From: Mycobacterium colombiense CECT 3035 | GTDB taxonomy: Bacteria; Actinomycetota; Actinomycetes; Mycobacteriales; Mycobacteriaceae | NCBI RefSeq assembly: GCF_002105755.1 | Contig: NZ_CP020821.1 | Span: 2,294,001 to 2,358,000 of the forward strand | DNA length: 64,000 nt | Direction: 5' to 3' | Shown here: positions 44,255 to 52,525 of the stretch, piece after piece | How the letters are laid out: every line of letters starts with the position of its first letter | How positions within the stretch are numbered: position 1 is the stretch's first letter | The notes under the pieces: model-generated | Database searches by the model: none | Told to the model about the DNA's origin: nothing | Seen by the model: only the letters and a program-made list of their open reading frames with translations | Program-made: the position numbers and the translations under genes

Positions 44255-44424
44255 ATCTCATGCAGCCCGGCCAACGGCATCTCCGGGGGTTGGCTTGCCC
44301 GTTGCGGCGGACACGTGCCGGTACGTACCGCCGCTGCTCTCGGTGATCTGGTCGGGCCCGATGATCAACGCGGGTCCGGTAGTTCGTCAAGGGACGAACG
44401 CGCAACTGTCGCAGCGGAATTCAT
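44255..44424 (-). pseudogene. Aldehyde dehydrogenase N-terminal remnant
   Basis: Directly after the stop of the KstD-like gene, an ATG at 44424 begins MNSAATVARSSLDELPDP. With one frameshift at about 44371 it continues ALIIGPDQITESSGGTYRHV and SAATGKPTP, and with a second in a C-run at 44285-44289 it reads EMPLAGLHEM. This parallels the start of the intact aldehyde dehydrogenase at 41746 (DELPEPALLIGDRTITDAS, YAATGQPT, VPLAGTTEI). Only about 55 residues remain; the rest is absent. It is a decayed copy that once ended the Rieske/E1/KstD operon. Confidence 0.8.
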
Positions 44425-44426
44425 GA

Positions 44427-46105
44427 TCACGACTTCGATGATCCGCACATATGGTTAGCCGCGATCCATCCGAAAACGAAGGATGCGCCGATGCTGGCGC
44501 CCGCTCCCGGATAGGTGCGTCCCATGACCGAGGCGGTGCAGTTACCGGTGGCGTACAGCCCGGGAATCGGCTGCCCGTCGTCCCGCAGAACGCGCGCGTG
44601 CTCGTCGGTGACCAGACCGCCACAGGTTCCCACGTCTCCGGGATAGAGCGCCACCGCATAGAAGGGCGGCTTGTCGACCGGACCGACGCACGGGTTCGGC
44701 TGCACCCGCGGATCACCGTAATAGCGGTCGTATGCCCGCTCGCCCTTGTGGAAGTCTGGGTCCCGCCCGTGCGCGGCATGGGAATTGAACCGCTCAATGG
44801 TGTTCACCAGCCCCGTGGGATCGATCCCGCATCGGCGCGCCAGCTCATCGACCGAGTCCGCTTTGACCATGTAGCCCTCAGATACCCACTTCTTCGGCGT
44901 CATCCCACCCGGAGCCAGGCCCCACAAGTACCTTCGGCGATGACGGCTGTCCATCACCCACCAACTGGGGATTGCGGGCGCGGTGGCGTTGCGCTCATAC
45001 ATCGCCTGACCAACCTCCATGTATGACGCGGCCTCGTTGACATAGCGCCGACCGTCACCATCGACGAGGACACCGTGCGGCTTGGAACGCTCGTAGACCG
45101 CATAAAGCGGGGATCCGTCGGGCAGCACCGAAGTCGGTATCCACCACGCCTCATCCATCAAATCGGCTGCGGCGCCGTGACGGATTGCGTCCTCGATCAC
45201 TTCACCGGTGTCGCCAGGGTTGGCAACCGTCCAGCGTGTGGACGACGGCTGGCGTCCGTATTTGCGGCGCATGGCCTCGTTGTGCGAGAAGCCGCCCGAG
45301 TTCAGCAGCACTCCCCGGCGGGCGCGAATGCTGATAGTTCGTCCACCCCGGCTCGCGGTCACCCCTCGTACTGCACCGTCGTCATCGACGACCAGCCCGA
45401 CAACGGGTGTTGACGTCCAGACCCCGACGTGGGCACGCATGGCCGCCAACAGCATCCAGCCCTGTAGCGCCGCGCCGGACCCCCGCACCGACCTGCCACG
45501 CACGGCCGCGCTGACCAGACGCCCTGTCACCGTGGCGATTACCCCCAGCGAACGCGCCGTTCGGCCCCAAGCGCGACCGGCGCGACCTCGGCGGTGCGCA
45601 TCGGGATCGCCGGCAGTGTCTCGCTGACGCGTAACAGCTCCTGCCACGGACCGAGCTGCGCCGTATCGAACAACTCGGTTTCGATCGAGCGTCCATTCTC
45701 CTTTCCGCCGGGCCGATCGTCGTAATAGTCGGCATACCCCTCACAATGCCGAAACGGAATGCCCTGCGCTTCCAGGAACGCGACCATCGGATCGATCGCG
45801 TCCAGGAATCCTTCGATGCGCTCCGGCGATGTCGACGGCCGGTCGCTGCCGACCACCTCCGCGAAATACCGCAGCGCGTCCTCTCGGCTGTCCTGCACCC
45901 CGGCACGGCGCGAAACCAGATTGTCTGGTAGCCACAGCACACCACCGGACATCGCGGTGGAACCACCGACCACGTCGGCCTTTTCGAGTATCAAGGCGTG
46001 ATTACCGCTGGCCGCCGCAGCCAGCGCGGCGCACATGGAACCGCCGCCGCTTCCGACGATCACGCAGTCGGTCACCACATCGAAGTCTGAGTCGCTATCG
46101 GTCAT
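44427..46105 (-). pseudogene. KstD-like FAD-dependent dehydrogenase, frameshifted
   Basis: Two overlapping frames together give about 558 residues, the length of 3-ketosteroid delta1-dehydrogenases. The first (46105 down to about 45569) has the FAD-binding CVIVGSGGGSMCAALAAA and GGSTAMSGGVLWLPDN; the second (about 45565 to 44427) has GGFSHNEAMRRKYGRQ, SYMEVGQAMY and GRTYPGAGASIGASFVFGW, in which Tyr and Gly of TYPGAG match catalytic positions of KstD. The break lies near a run of four G at 45563-45570. Conserved catalytic residues imply a recent lesion or a sequence error. The ATG overlaps the lipoyl gene stop by one base. Confidence 0.85.
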
Positions 46106-46347
46106 CACTGCTCGACGATCTCGGCAATCAATGTGCCCACCGGATAGGTGGTATCGGCCTCGCCGATCAGACGGATCGTCCCCGACACGGGCGACTGAAT
46201 CTCCTGATCGACCTTGTCGGTTGCGGCGACATACAGCGGCGTGCCCGCTTCCACGCCCTCGCCGTCGGCAACCAACCATTCCGACAAGGTCGCCGCGTCG
46301 ACTGCCATGCCCAGCTTCGGAATTTTGATGCGGTGTATCAGCGGCAT
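46105..46347 (-). CDS. Free-standing lipoyl-domain protein
   Basis: An 80-residue single lipoyl/biotinyl domain. IKIPKLGMAVDAATLSEWLV, then Lys45 in AATDKVDQEI as the likely lipoylated lysine (ETDKA in classical domains), then SPVSGTIRLIGEADTTYPVG. It lacks peripheral-subunit binding and acyltransferase domains of a normal E2. TAATG overlap with the E1 beta gene. It probably carries the acyl group or electrons from the E1 pair next to it; the acceptor is unknown. Confidence 0.9.
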   Translation of the reverse strand: MPLIHRIKIPKLGMAVDAATLSEWLVADGEGVEAGTPLYVAATDKVDQEIQSPVSGTIRLIGEADTTYPVGTLIAEIVEQ

Positions 46348-47333
46348 TACTGCACCGCTTTGCGGATCGCAGTTTCGATCCGATCGTCGCTGTACATGAA
46401 CGCCTGCTCGAGCGGTCGGCTGAACGGGACGGGGCAGTTGCGCGATCCCACTCGCGTAACCGGGGCGCGCAGGCCCGAGTGCAGGTCTTCGGCGATCATC
46501 GCCGAGATCTGGGCTCCGACGCCGAATTGCTCGACGGCCTCGTGCACGACCACCGCGCGGCGCGTCTTCCCCACCGATTCGAGCACCGACGTCCTGTCGA
46601 TGGGTGAGATGGTCCTGAGGTCAACGATTTCCACGCTGATACCGTCGTCTGCCAGCTGTTCTGCTATGCGGACGATCTGAGCGACCGGTCGACCGTACGA
46701 GATCACCGACACGTCCGTTCCAGGCCGCACGATGTTCGCCTTGCCCAGCGGGATGCGCAGTCCGGGCGCCGGGGCGGGGCCACGGTCCCAGTACGTCGGC
46801 ATCGTCTCGATGAATATGCACGGGTCGTCATCGAAGATGCAGGACAGCAGCAGACCTTTCACCTCCGCTGGTGACGAGCCCGTCACAACTTTCAGGCCGG
46901 GAACATGCGCGAACCACGCTTCTGGCATGTCCGAGTGCTGTCCGCCCGAACCCATACCGGCACCGCTCATCGTCCGGATGGTCAACGGGACACTCGTCTG
47001 CCCGCCCGACATGAAGCGGATCTTGGCCGCGTGATTGACGATCTGATCCATCGCGACCGTCAGAAAGTTCGCCAACATGATCTCGGCGACCGGGCGCATT
47101 CCGGCGATCGCTGCGCCGACCGCCGCACCGGCGATGGCTTGCTCGCTGATCGGTGTGCTGCGGACTCGATGTTGCCCATATTTGGTCGACAGCCCGGCGG
47201 TAACCTTAGCGACGCCACCTCCTTCGCGGTCGGCAATGTCCTCACCTAGGAGGAACACCGATTCGTCAGCGGCCAGCGCCTCATCCAAGGCGAGATTAGA
47301 TGCCTCGGCGAACGTGATCGTCTGCGCGCTCAT
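46347..47333 (-). CDS. 2-oxoacid dehydrogenase E1 component, beta subunit
   Basis: A 328-residue transketolase-like beta subunit. ITFAEASNLALDEALAADES, FLLGEDIADREGG, STPISEQAIAGAAVGAAIAG and GVGAQISAMIAEDL are family blocks, and the last part carries the C-terminal transketolase fold. With the alpha subunit it binds thiamine diphosphate and decarboxylates a 2-oxoacid, as in acetoin or pyruvate dehydrogenases. ATGA overlap with the alpha gene and TAATG overlap with the lipoyl gene. Confidence 0.93.
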   Translation of the reverse strand: MSAQTITFAEASNLALDEALAADESVFLLGEDIADREGGGVAKVTAGLSTKYGQHRVRSTPISEQAIAGAAVGAAIAGMRPVAEIMLANFLTVAMDQIVNHAAKIRFMSGGQTSVPLTIRTMSGAGMGSGGQHSDMPEAWFAHVPGLKVVTGSSPAEVKGLLLSCIFDDDPCIFIETMPTYWDRGPAPAPGLRIPLGKANIVRPGTDVSVISYGRPVAQIVRIAEQLADDGISVEIVDLRTISPIDRTSVLESVGKTRRAVVVHEAVEQFGVGAQISAMIAEDLHSGLRAPVTRVGSRNCPVPFSRPLEQAFMYSDDRIETAIRKAVQ

Positions 47334-48307
47334 ACCGCAACCTCTCCTGCATAGATGTCTCGGCCTAGCTCGGAAACGTCGGGAAAGTCGCTGGCCCTGG
47401 CGAATTCGACGGCGTCAGCGATTTCTCCCTGACACTGTTGCTCGAGGCCGGTCAGTTGAACTTCATCCGCCCGACCGTCGGCGATCAGTTTGGCGCGCAA
47501 CGCCGGTACCGGGTCGTGTGCCAGTCGATCGTCGTAGATCTCCTTGTCGATGTAGCCGCTGTCGTCGCCGAAGAAGTGCCCCATAAACCGGAAGGTCTTG
47601 GCCTCCAATAGCGTTGGTCCGGCTCCATCGCGTGCAGCGGTAATCGCCTCTGCGGCTGCCGCGAACATCGCCTCCGGGTCATCGCCGTTTATCGTGACCC
47701 CCGGCATCCCGTACGCCACTGCGCGGTCGGAAATGTTCCGGCAGCTGGTGCCATTGGCGAAGGAAGTGTGCTCGGCATAGCCGTTGTTCTGACAGAGAAA
47801 CACCACCGGCAGCTTCCACAGTGACGCGAGATTGAGTGCCTCGTGGAACGCACCGATATTGCTAGCGCCATCACCGAAATTCGCAATCACGACGCGGCGC
47901 TCGCCGCGCAACTGTGCGGCGAGAGCTAAGCCGTTGGCGATCGGTAGTCCGCTACCGACAATGCCGGTGGTCAACATCACCCCGGATTCGGGGTGCGTGA
48001 CGTGCATGGGGCCTCCCTTGCCTTTGCAGGCACCAGTGGCCTTACCGAAGTACTCCGCCATCAGCAACCGCAGCGGAACGCCCTTTGCGATCTGATCGTG
48101 TATGCCACGATAGGTCGTGACGACGTAGTCCTCGGGCTGCAGCTTCATCGCCGTTGCCGCCGCGACGATCTCTTGACCGCGGGGCGAGTAGTACGACAGT
48201 GCGATCTCTCCCGACATCAGCAAGCTGCGGATCCGCTCATCGGTCAGTTGGATGAGTGCGGCCAGGCGGTAAATGGCAAGCAACTCTTGGGACGACGGTT
48301 TGGTCAT
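47330..48307 (-). CDS. 2-oxoacid dehydrogenase E1 component, alpha subunit
   Basis: A 325-residue alpha subunit. The thiamine-diphosphate motif spans GDGASNIGAFHEALNLASLW to FLCQNNGYAEHT (about residues 144-176); GKGGPMHVTHPESGVM is the conserved loop before it. The sequence style is that of acetoin dehydrogenase-type E1 enzymes. It starts in an ATGA overlap with the Rieske gene, so oxygenase and E1 are produced together. Confidence 0.93.
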   Translation of the reverse strand: MTKPSSQELLAIYRLAALIQLTDERIRSLLMSGEIALSYYSPRGQEIVAAATAMKLQPEDYVVTTYRGIHDQIAKGVPLRLLMAEYFGKATGACKGKGGPMHVTHPESGVMLTTGIVGSGLPIANGLALAAQLRGERRVVIANFGDGASNIGAFHEALNLASLWKLPVVFLCQNNGYAEHTSFANGTSCRNISDRAVAYGMPGVTINGDDPEAMFAAAAEAITAARDGAGPTLLEAKTFRFMGHFFGDDSGYIDKEIYDDRLAHDPVPALRAKLIADGRADEVQLTGLEQQCQGEIADAVEFARASDFPDVSELGRDIYAGEVAV

Positions 48308-49692
48308 TGAACGCTACTTTCCGGATTCAGGTCCAGGTACTGGTGAAGAACACGGTGGAAGTTCGAGATAGGTTTCTCTTGAATGGGATTCGTCCTTGAT
48401 CCCGCGAAACCCCGGGATTTCATCCCCTGTTGAACCTGAGCAAGGTTTTGAAAGTCCTGCGGCAGGATGCCACCCCAGTCATCGTGCGCACGCCAATCGG
48501 TAAAGAACTGCCGCTGCAGCGGGGGTTCCTCACCTTCGGGGTATCGGGCCAGCGACCAGACGTCGAACACACAAGAATCCGGATCATCGCCATTGGGCCG
48601 TGCGCGGTACCACAACGCCGCATCCATATACGGCAGCACAATCAGATTGGGGAACATGTGCCAGTCGATACCGGCGCGTACGATGCTTTCAAAACTCAAG
48701 CCATCCGGCCAGCCCGCGCCATCCTCAAGAGCTGCTTCTCGGTGGAACATCATGAGTTTCATCAGCACGGTCGTGGGCTCCTCGTCCTCGGACACCTCGG
48801 TCAACAGACGCTTGGCGGCCTCGAAATCGCGTGTCGAATAGATGGCACGTAGCTCACGCTCCATCTCTTCGAGGAACCGAAACAGTCCTTTACGAATGTC
48901 TTTAGGAACCTCACCGCCGAGCCGGCGGGACGGGAAACCCAAGGGACGGTTATCGGGTGGATAGGTGAACATGGCGTGCTTGCCGAACGCCTCGCTCACC
49001 GTCCAATCGTCGGTGAATCGCAACAGCTGTGGATGCGTTGCGGCGACGTGATAGCCCTCGTTGAACGCCTCCAGCACAACCTTCCAGTTGCATGGGAGGA
49101 CGACGGTTTTGTACCAGCGGTATCGCATCCTCTCGAACTCGTAGCCGTCAAAGATCTCCGGCACGGGAGCGAGGTAGTCACGCAGCGGCTCGGGCGAGTC
49201 CTGCATTGTGATGAACACGAAGCCACCCCAGGTATCGCTCGTGACGCTCTTCAGCCCGATCTCCGAGTCCTGCAGGCACCCCGCATAATCGTTTCGATCG
49301 AGCACCTCGCGAGGGCTGCCGTCGAGATTCCAACGCCAGCCGTGGAACCGGCAGTAGAAGTGCTTTGCGTTGCCGCATCCCTCCGTGAGTCGCCGGCCGC
49401 GATGCTGGCATACGTTGTAATACGCCCGAACGGCCGTTTCATCGGTACGCACGACGACGATTGACTCGTCGGCGATTTCGTAAGTGATGTAGTCGCCGGG
49501 GTTCGGGATCTCCTCAAGCCGGCACGCGACCTGCCAGACGTTCGGCCACAGCAGCCGCTTCTCAAGCTCTACGTACTTGGGTTGGTAGTAAGGCTCTTTC
49601 GGCACGAAGTCGTCACGCACCTGACCGCCACGCTCGCCGCTGCTCGTACCCGCCGCCGGCGCGTTCATGAGTTCAGTCACATCAGCATCCAT
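48304..49692 (-). CDS. Rieske non-haem iron oxygenase, large subunit type
   Basis: About 462 residues. Cys95, His97 (VCQHRGRRLTEGC), Cys114 and His117 (YCRFHGWRW) bind the [2Fe-2S] cluster. EAFNEGYHVAATHPQ is the mononuclear iron motif (histidines spaced by four). The domain layout is that of ring-hydroxylating oxygenase alpha subunits, but no beta subunit or reductase is near. Start taken as ATG 49692; ATG 49668 is possible, and an upstream one at 49755 would lie beyond the operator at 49713-49732. First gene of the operon with E1 alpha, E1 beta, lipoyl and KstD-like genes. Confidence 0.92.
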   Translation of the reverse strand: MDADVTELMNAPAAGTSSGERGGQVRDDFVPKEPYYQPKYVELEKRLLWPNVWQVACRLEEIPNPGDYITYEIADESIVVVRTDETAVRAYYNVCQHRGRRLTEGCGNAKHFYCRFHGWRWNLDGSPREVLDRNDYAGCLQDSEIGLKSVTSDTWGGFVFITMQDSPEPLRDYLAPVPEIFDGYEFERMRYRWYKTVVLPCNWKVVLEAFNEGYHVAATHPQLLRFTDDWTVSEAFGKHAMFTYPPDNRPLGFPSRRLGGEVPKDIRKGLFRFLEEMERELRAIYSTRDFEAAKRLLTEVSEDEEPTTVLMKLMMFHREAALEDGAGWPDGLSFESIVRAGIDWHMFPNLIVLPYMDAALWYRARPNGDDPDSCVFDVWSLARYPEGEEPPLQRQFFTDWRAHDDWGGILPQDFQNLAQVQQGMKSRGFAGSRTNPIQEKPISNFHRVLHQYLDLNPESSVQ

Positions 49693-49712
49693 CTGTGTCG
49701 CAGGCCACCCGT

Positions 49713-49732
49713 TATACAGTGTTGACTGTATA
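49713..49732. promoter_or_regulatory. Perfect inverted repeat in the Rieske/TetR divergent promoter
   Basis: TATACAGT, four bases, ACTGTATA: perfect eight-base arms centred between the Rieske gene and the TetR gene. It is the best operator candidate in the window, and the TetR protein at 49755 is the natural binder. The arms share ACAGT with the TTACAGTGTAA sites but the spacing differs. Confidence 0.75.
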
Positions 49733-49754
49733 TGTATGGTGTGGCTATCTGTCA

Positions 49755-50411
49755 ATGCCCAATCTCTTCGGAAAGGTGCCAGCGGTGAGCGGAAATCAAG
49801 CCGGTCGCACGCGCCGCGCCAGGCGCAGCGGCGACGAGGTCCGCTCGAGGCTGCTCACCGCTGCCCCTCATGTGTTTGCCGAACGGGGCTATGTCGGAGC
49901 ATCGACTCGCGAGGTGGCCGAACGCGCAGATGTCACGGAGGTCTTGCTGTTTCGCCACTTCGGTTCTAAAGCGGGGCTTTTCGACGAGGCTGTGCTGGCG
50001 CCGTTCGAGGGCTTTGTCTCCGACTGGGCCAGCCGATGGCAACAGTTGCGGGTTAGCGGCGAGACCCTAGACGAACTCGGCCGCGAGTACATCGATCTCT
50101 TGTACGGCTTTCTCGAGCAGAACCGCCAACTCGTTGTCGCGCTGCTCTCCGCCAGGGCACATCATCCGACCACCGACGAGCGCCTGGACGGGTTGTTTGC
50201 CCGACTCGAGCAGACCGTGCGCGACGGCGCTGCGCGCTATGGGCTGCCCATCCGTGATCCCACCGCCACAGTACGGCTGACATTCGGCATGGTGCTCTCG
50301 GCCGTCGTACACGCGCAGATCCTCTTCCCGGCCAAGTCACCATTGACGCGAAGCCAGATCATCGAAGAGATCACACGCTACATGCTCTACGGGATCACCG
50401 ACCCGACATAG
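49755..50411 (+). CDS. TetR-family transcriptional regulator
   Basis: A 218-residue TetR regulator. SGDEVRSRLLTAAPHVFAER, YVGASTREVAERADVTEVLL and FRHFGSKAGLFDEAVLAPF form the DNA-binding part, closely like the TetR protein at 43599. The C-terminal half ends with ITRYMLYGI. ATG at 49755 is taken as start; the operator at 49713-49732 lies just upstream, so autoregulation is likely. Only a GTG at 49785 would be an alternative. Confidence 0.92.
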   Translation: MPNLFGKVPAVSGNQAGRTRRARRSGDEVRSRLLTAAPHVFAERGYVGASTREVAERADVTEVLLFRHFGSKAGLFDEAVLAPFEGFVSDWASRWQQLRVSGETLDELGREYIDLLYGFLEQNRQLVVALLSARAHHPTTDERLDGLFARLEQTVRDGAARYGLPIRDPTATVRLTFGMVLSAVVHAQILFPAKSPLTRSQIIEEITRYMLYGITDPT

Positions 50412-50452
50412 TGCCCAATTCCCTATCAGCCCAACAACGAGAGGAAGCGGAC

Positions 50453-50815
50453 ATGGCTGATCGCCTCATGTTGGTTTTCACCAATCCGATACAGGGACAA
50501 GACGAAGCATTCAATGATTGGTACGACACACGGCATGTAGTCGACGTTCTCAACGTGCCCGGTGTGGTCGCGGTGCAGCGGTATGACCTCGCGCCCATGA
50601 CACTTCCGGACGGCGACGCAGCACCGGCGGAGCTCCCGCCCCCCGCGCACCGGTATCTCGCCGTCTATGAGCTCGCCGACGACCCGGACAGCGTGATGAA
50701 TGAATTTCTCAGTCGTGCTGCCGACGGCAGGCTACCGCTTAGCGAAACCCTCGATTTAACAAGCATTTCCATGACAACTTGGTCTGCCCGGGGCGAACGG
50801 ACCACGGTAACGTAA
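50453..50815 (+). CDS. Small dimeric alpha/beta-barrel protein (EthD/DUF4286-like)
   Basis: A 120-residue protein. LMLVFTNPIQGQDEAFNDWY, DTRHVVDVLNVPGVVAVQRY and HRYLAVYELADDPDSVMNEF are the beta-alpha-beta pattern of ferredoxin-like dimeric barrels. ATG behind GAGAGGAAG, 41 bases after the TetR stop, so co-transcribed. Related proteins in aromatic and sterol pathways are cyclase, isomerase or EthD-type accessory proteins; its reaction is unknown. Confidence 0.8.
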   Translation: MADRLMLVFTNPIQGQDEAFNDWYDTRHVVDVLNVPGVVAVQRYDLAPMTLPDGDAAPAELPPPAHRYLAVYELADDPDSVMNEFLSRAADGRLPLSETLDLTSISMTTWSARGERTTVT

Positions 50816-50963
50816 CGCGACCCGACACTCAGTCCTCGTCGTGCACCAGCGCCTGTTCGGGACAGACCGGCAAAGCCCTGGCGAACGATGTGCCCTTGTT
50901 CGGGATCCACTGTGTAGCATTACCGGCGCCCTTCGCGAGGACGCTTATCGGACCACGATCTCG

Positions 50964-52112
50964 TCAGCGTGAGAGGATTGACACTGCGGAAGCGCCAGGG
51001 GCTCCGTACAAGTGGGTGTAGCCCACCCGCGGATCGTTCGGCACCTGACGAGTGCCTGCGCGGCCTTGCAGTTGCAACACGATCTCATAGATCTGGCGCA
51101 GGCCGGAAGCGCCGATCGGCTCGCCGTTGGCGATCAGCCCGCCGTCGGTGTTCACCGGGAGCCGACCGCCGATTTCGGTTGCGCCCTCGGCAATCCACTT
51201 CTCTTGCTCACCGTCGGCGCAGAATCCGTTCTCGGCCATGTGAATCAGTTCGGATCCGGCGTCGGTGTCCTGCAGCTGCGCCACATCGACGTCTTCCGGC
51301 CCGATGCCGGCCACTTCATACGCCGCTCTGGACGCGTCAACCGTCGGGCTCGGTGCCGGATCGAGCGGCATCGACGGGCTGGTCACCTCGAACGCGCCGT
51401 AACGGCGGCTGCGCAGTTCCGCGGCCCGGACGAATACCGGCGTCGACGTGAATTGGTGCGCAATATCCCCGCGACACAACACCAGCGCCGCGGCGCCCTC
51501 ATCGGGATTGCAATACATGTAGCGGGTGAGCGGATAGTTCACCACTTCAGCAGCCAGGATCTCCTCAGCAGACATGGCCTTCTGTCGCCATGCATGCGGT
51601 GTGATCGACCCATTACCAAGGTTTTTCGCCGCGATCTGGGCCAGCGCGTTAGTCGAGATGCCGTGATCGTGCATATACCGCTGGATTTTTGTGCCGAAAA
51701 AGTGCGTGGTGAGGAACATACCCGTCCGCCCGTACCAGGCCGGTAGCCCGACCACAGAAGGGTCGGCCGCAAATGCGCCGCGCGGATGCTTGTCGAATCC
51801 GATCGCCATGGCGACGTCGGCCTCACCGTGACGGATCGCCTGTGCGGCCATTTGCAGCGATGTGCCGCCCGTCGCGCAGCCGTTGAACACACCACGTACC
51901 GGAATGCCAGTCAGCCCAAGCCAACCGACGACAGCATCGGGGTTGGATACTTCGTAGCTGCCCACATATGCCGCCTGGACGCGCGACCATTCGGTGCCGG
52001 CGTCACCCAGCGCAAGCTGTGCGGCTTCGGCACCCATCTGCAGGCAGAGCTTGTCCCCGTATCGGCCGAACGGGTGCAGTCCGACCCCGACGATTGCGAC
52101 GTCCGTCATCAC
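50964..52112 (-). CDS. Thiolase-superfamily protein, Ltp/SCP-x type
   Basis: A 382-residue thiolase-fold protein. FNGCATGGTSLQMAAQAIRH keeps a cysteine near residue 79; the C-terminal HLYGAPGASAVSIL replaces the second thiolase cysteine region, as in the lipid-transfer/retro-aldolase group. GTG or ATG start with GTGA overlap to the DUF35 gene. In sterol degradation Ltp2 with a DUF35 protein performs retro-aldol cleavage of side chains; the same pair here suggests such a C-C cleavage. Function is inferred, not proven. Confidence 0.88.
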   Translation of the reverse strand: MMTDVAIVGVGLHPFGRYGDKLCLQMGAEAAQLALGDAGTEWSRVQAAYVGSYEVSNPDAVVGWLGLTGIPVRGVFNGCATGGTSLQMAAQAIRHGEADVAMAIGFDKHPRGAFAADPSVVGLPAWYGRTGMFLTTHFFGTKIQRYMHDHGISTNALAQIAAKNLGNGSITPHAWRQKAMSAEEILAAEVVNYPLTRYMYCNPDEGAAALVLCRGDIAHQFTSTPVFVRAAELRSRRYGAFEVTSPSMPLDPAPSPTVDASRAAYEVAGIGPEDVDVAQLQDTDAGSELIHMAENGFCADGEQEKWIAEGATEIGGRLPVNTDGGLIANGEPIGASGLRQIYEIVLQLQGRAGTRQVPNDPRVGYTHLYGAPGASAVSILSR

Positions 52113-52525
52113 TCACCATCCCCGACGGGCGCGAACGCGTACGTCAGCACCTCGGTGCCGTCCGGGCGAATTGTGTATGGCACGATGCGTAGCTCCATCT
52201 CCTGCCCGACGCGCAGGCACTTCGGGTCGGCCTCGGTGAATCTGGCTTGCACGAGCAACTCGCCGGGCAGTTCGACATAGCCCAGCGCATACGGCTCAAA
52301 GGTCTCGGACGTGTCGTCGCCGTCGTAGGGGGGCGAGGGTGGTCTGAACTGTTGCGTCGTGAAACCCCATAAGGTGCCGCGACGCGACAGCAGTACCGTC
52401 TCCTCACCGGGACGGGCGGGAAAGTTCAACTCGCCGTCACCGCGGGAGGCGATGAGCCGTGGCTCATCCGCCGGCCAGGTGAAAAGACCCTCTGCGACCA
52501 CTTCCTGTTGCGCCATTGCGCTCAC
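52109..52525 (-). CDS. DUF35 OB-fold protein
   Basis: A 138-residue protein ending in an OB-fold typical of DUF35: FEPYALGYVELPGELLVQAR, then LRVGQEMELRIVPYTIRPDG. The N-terminal zinc ribbon with four cysteines, usual in this family, is missing; the matching part reads ETVLLSRRGTLWGFTTQQ. GTG start overlaps the previous stop. It is the expected partner of the Ltp-like gene. Confidence 0.88.
   Translation of the reverse strand: MSAMAQQEVVAEGLFTWPADEPRLIASRGDGELNFPARPGEETVLLSRRGTLWGFTTQQFRPPSPPYDGDDTSETFEPYALGYVELPGELLVQARFTEADPKCLRVGQEMELRIVPYTIRPDGTEVLTYAFAPVGDGE

Noticed and set aside
49693..49755. N-terminal extension of the Rieske oxygenase to 49755
   Set aside because: It would translate through the perfect operator palindrome at 49713-49732 and overlap the first codon of the divergent TetR gene.
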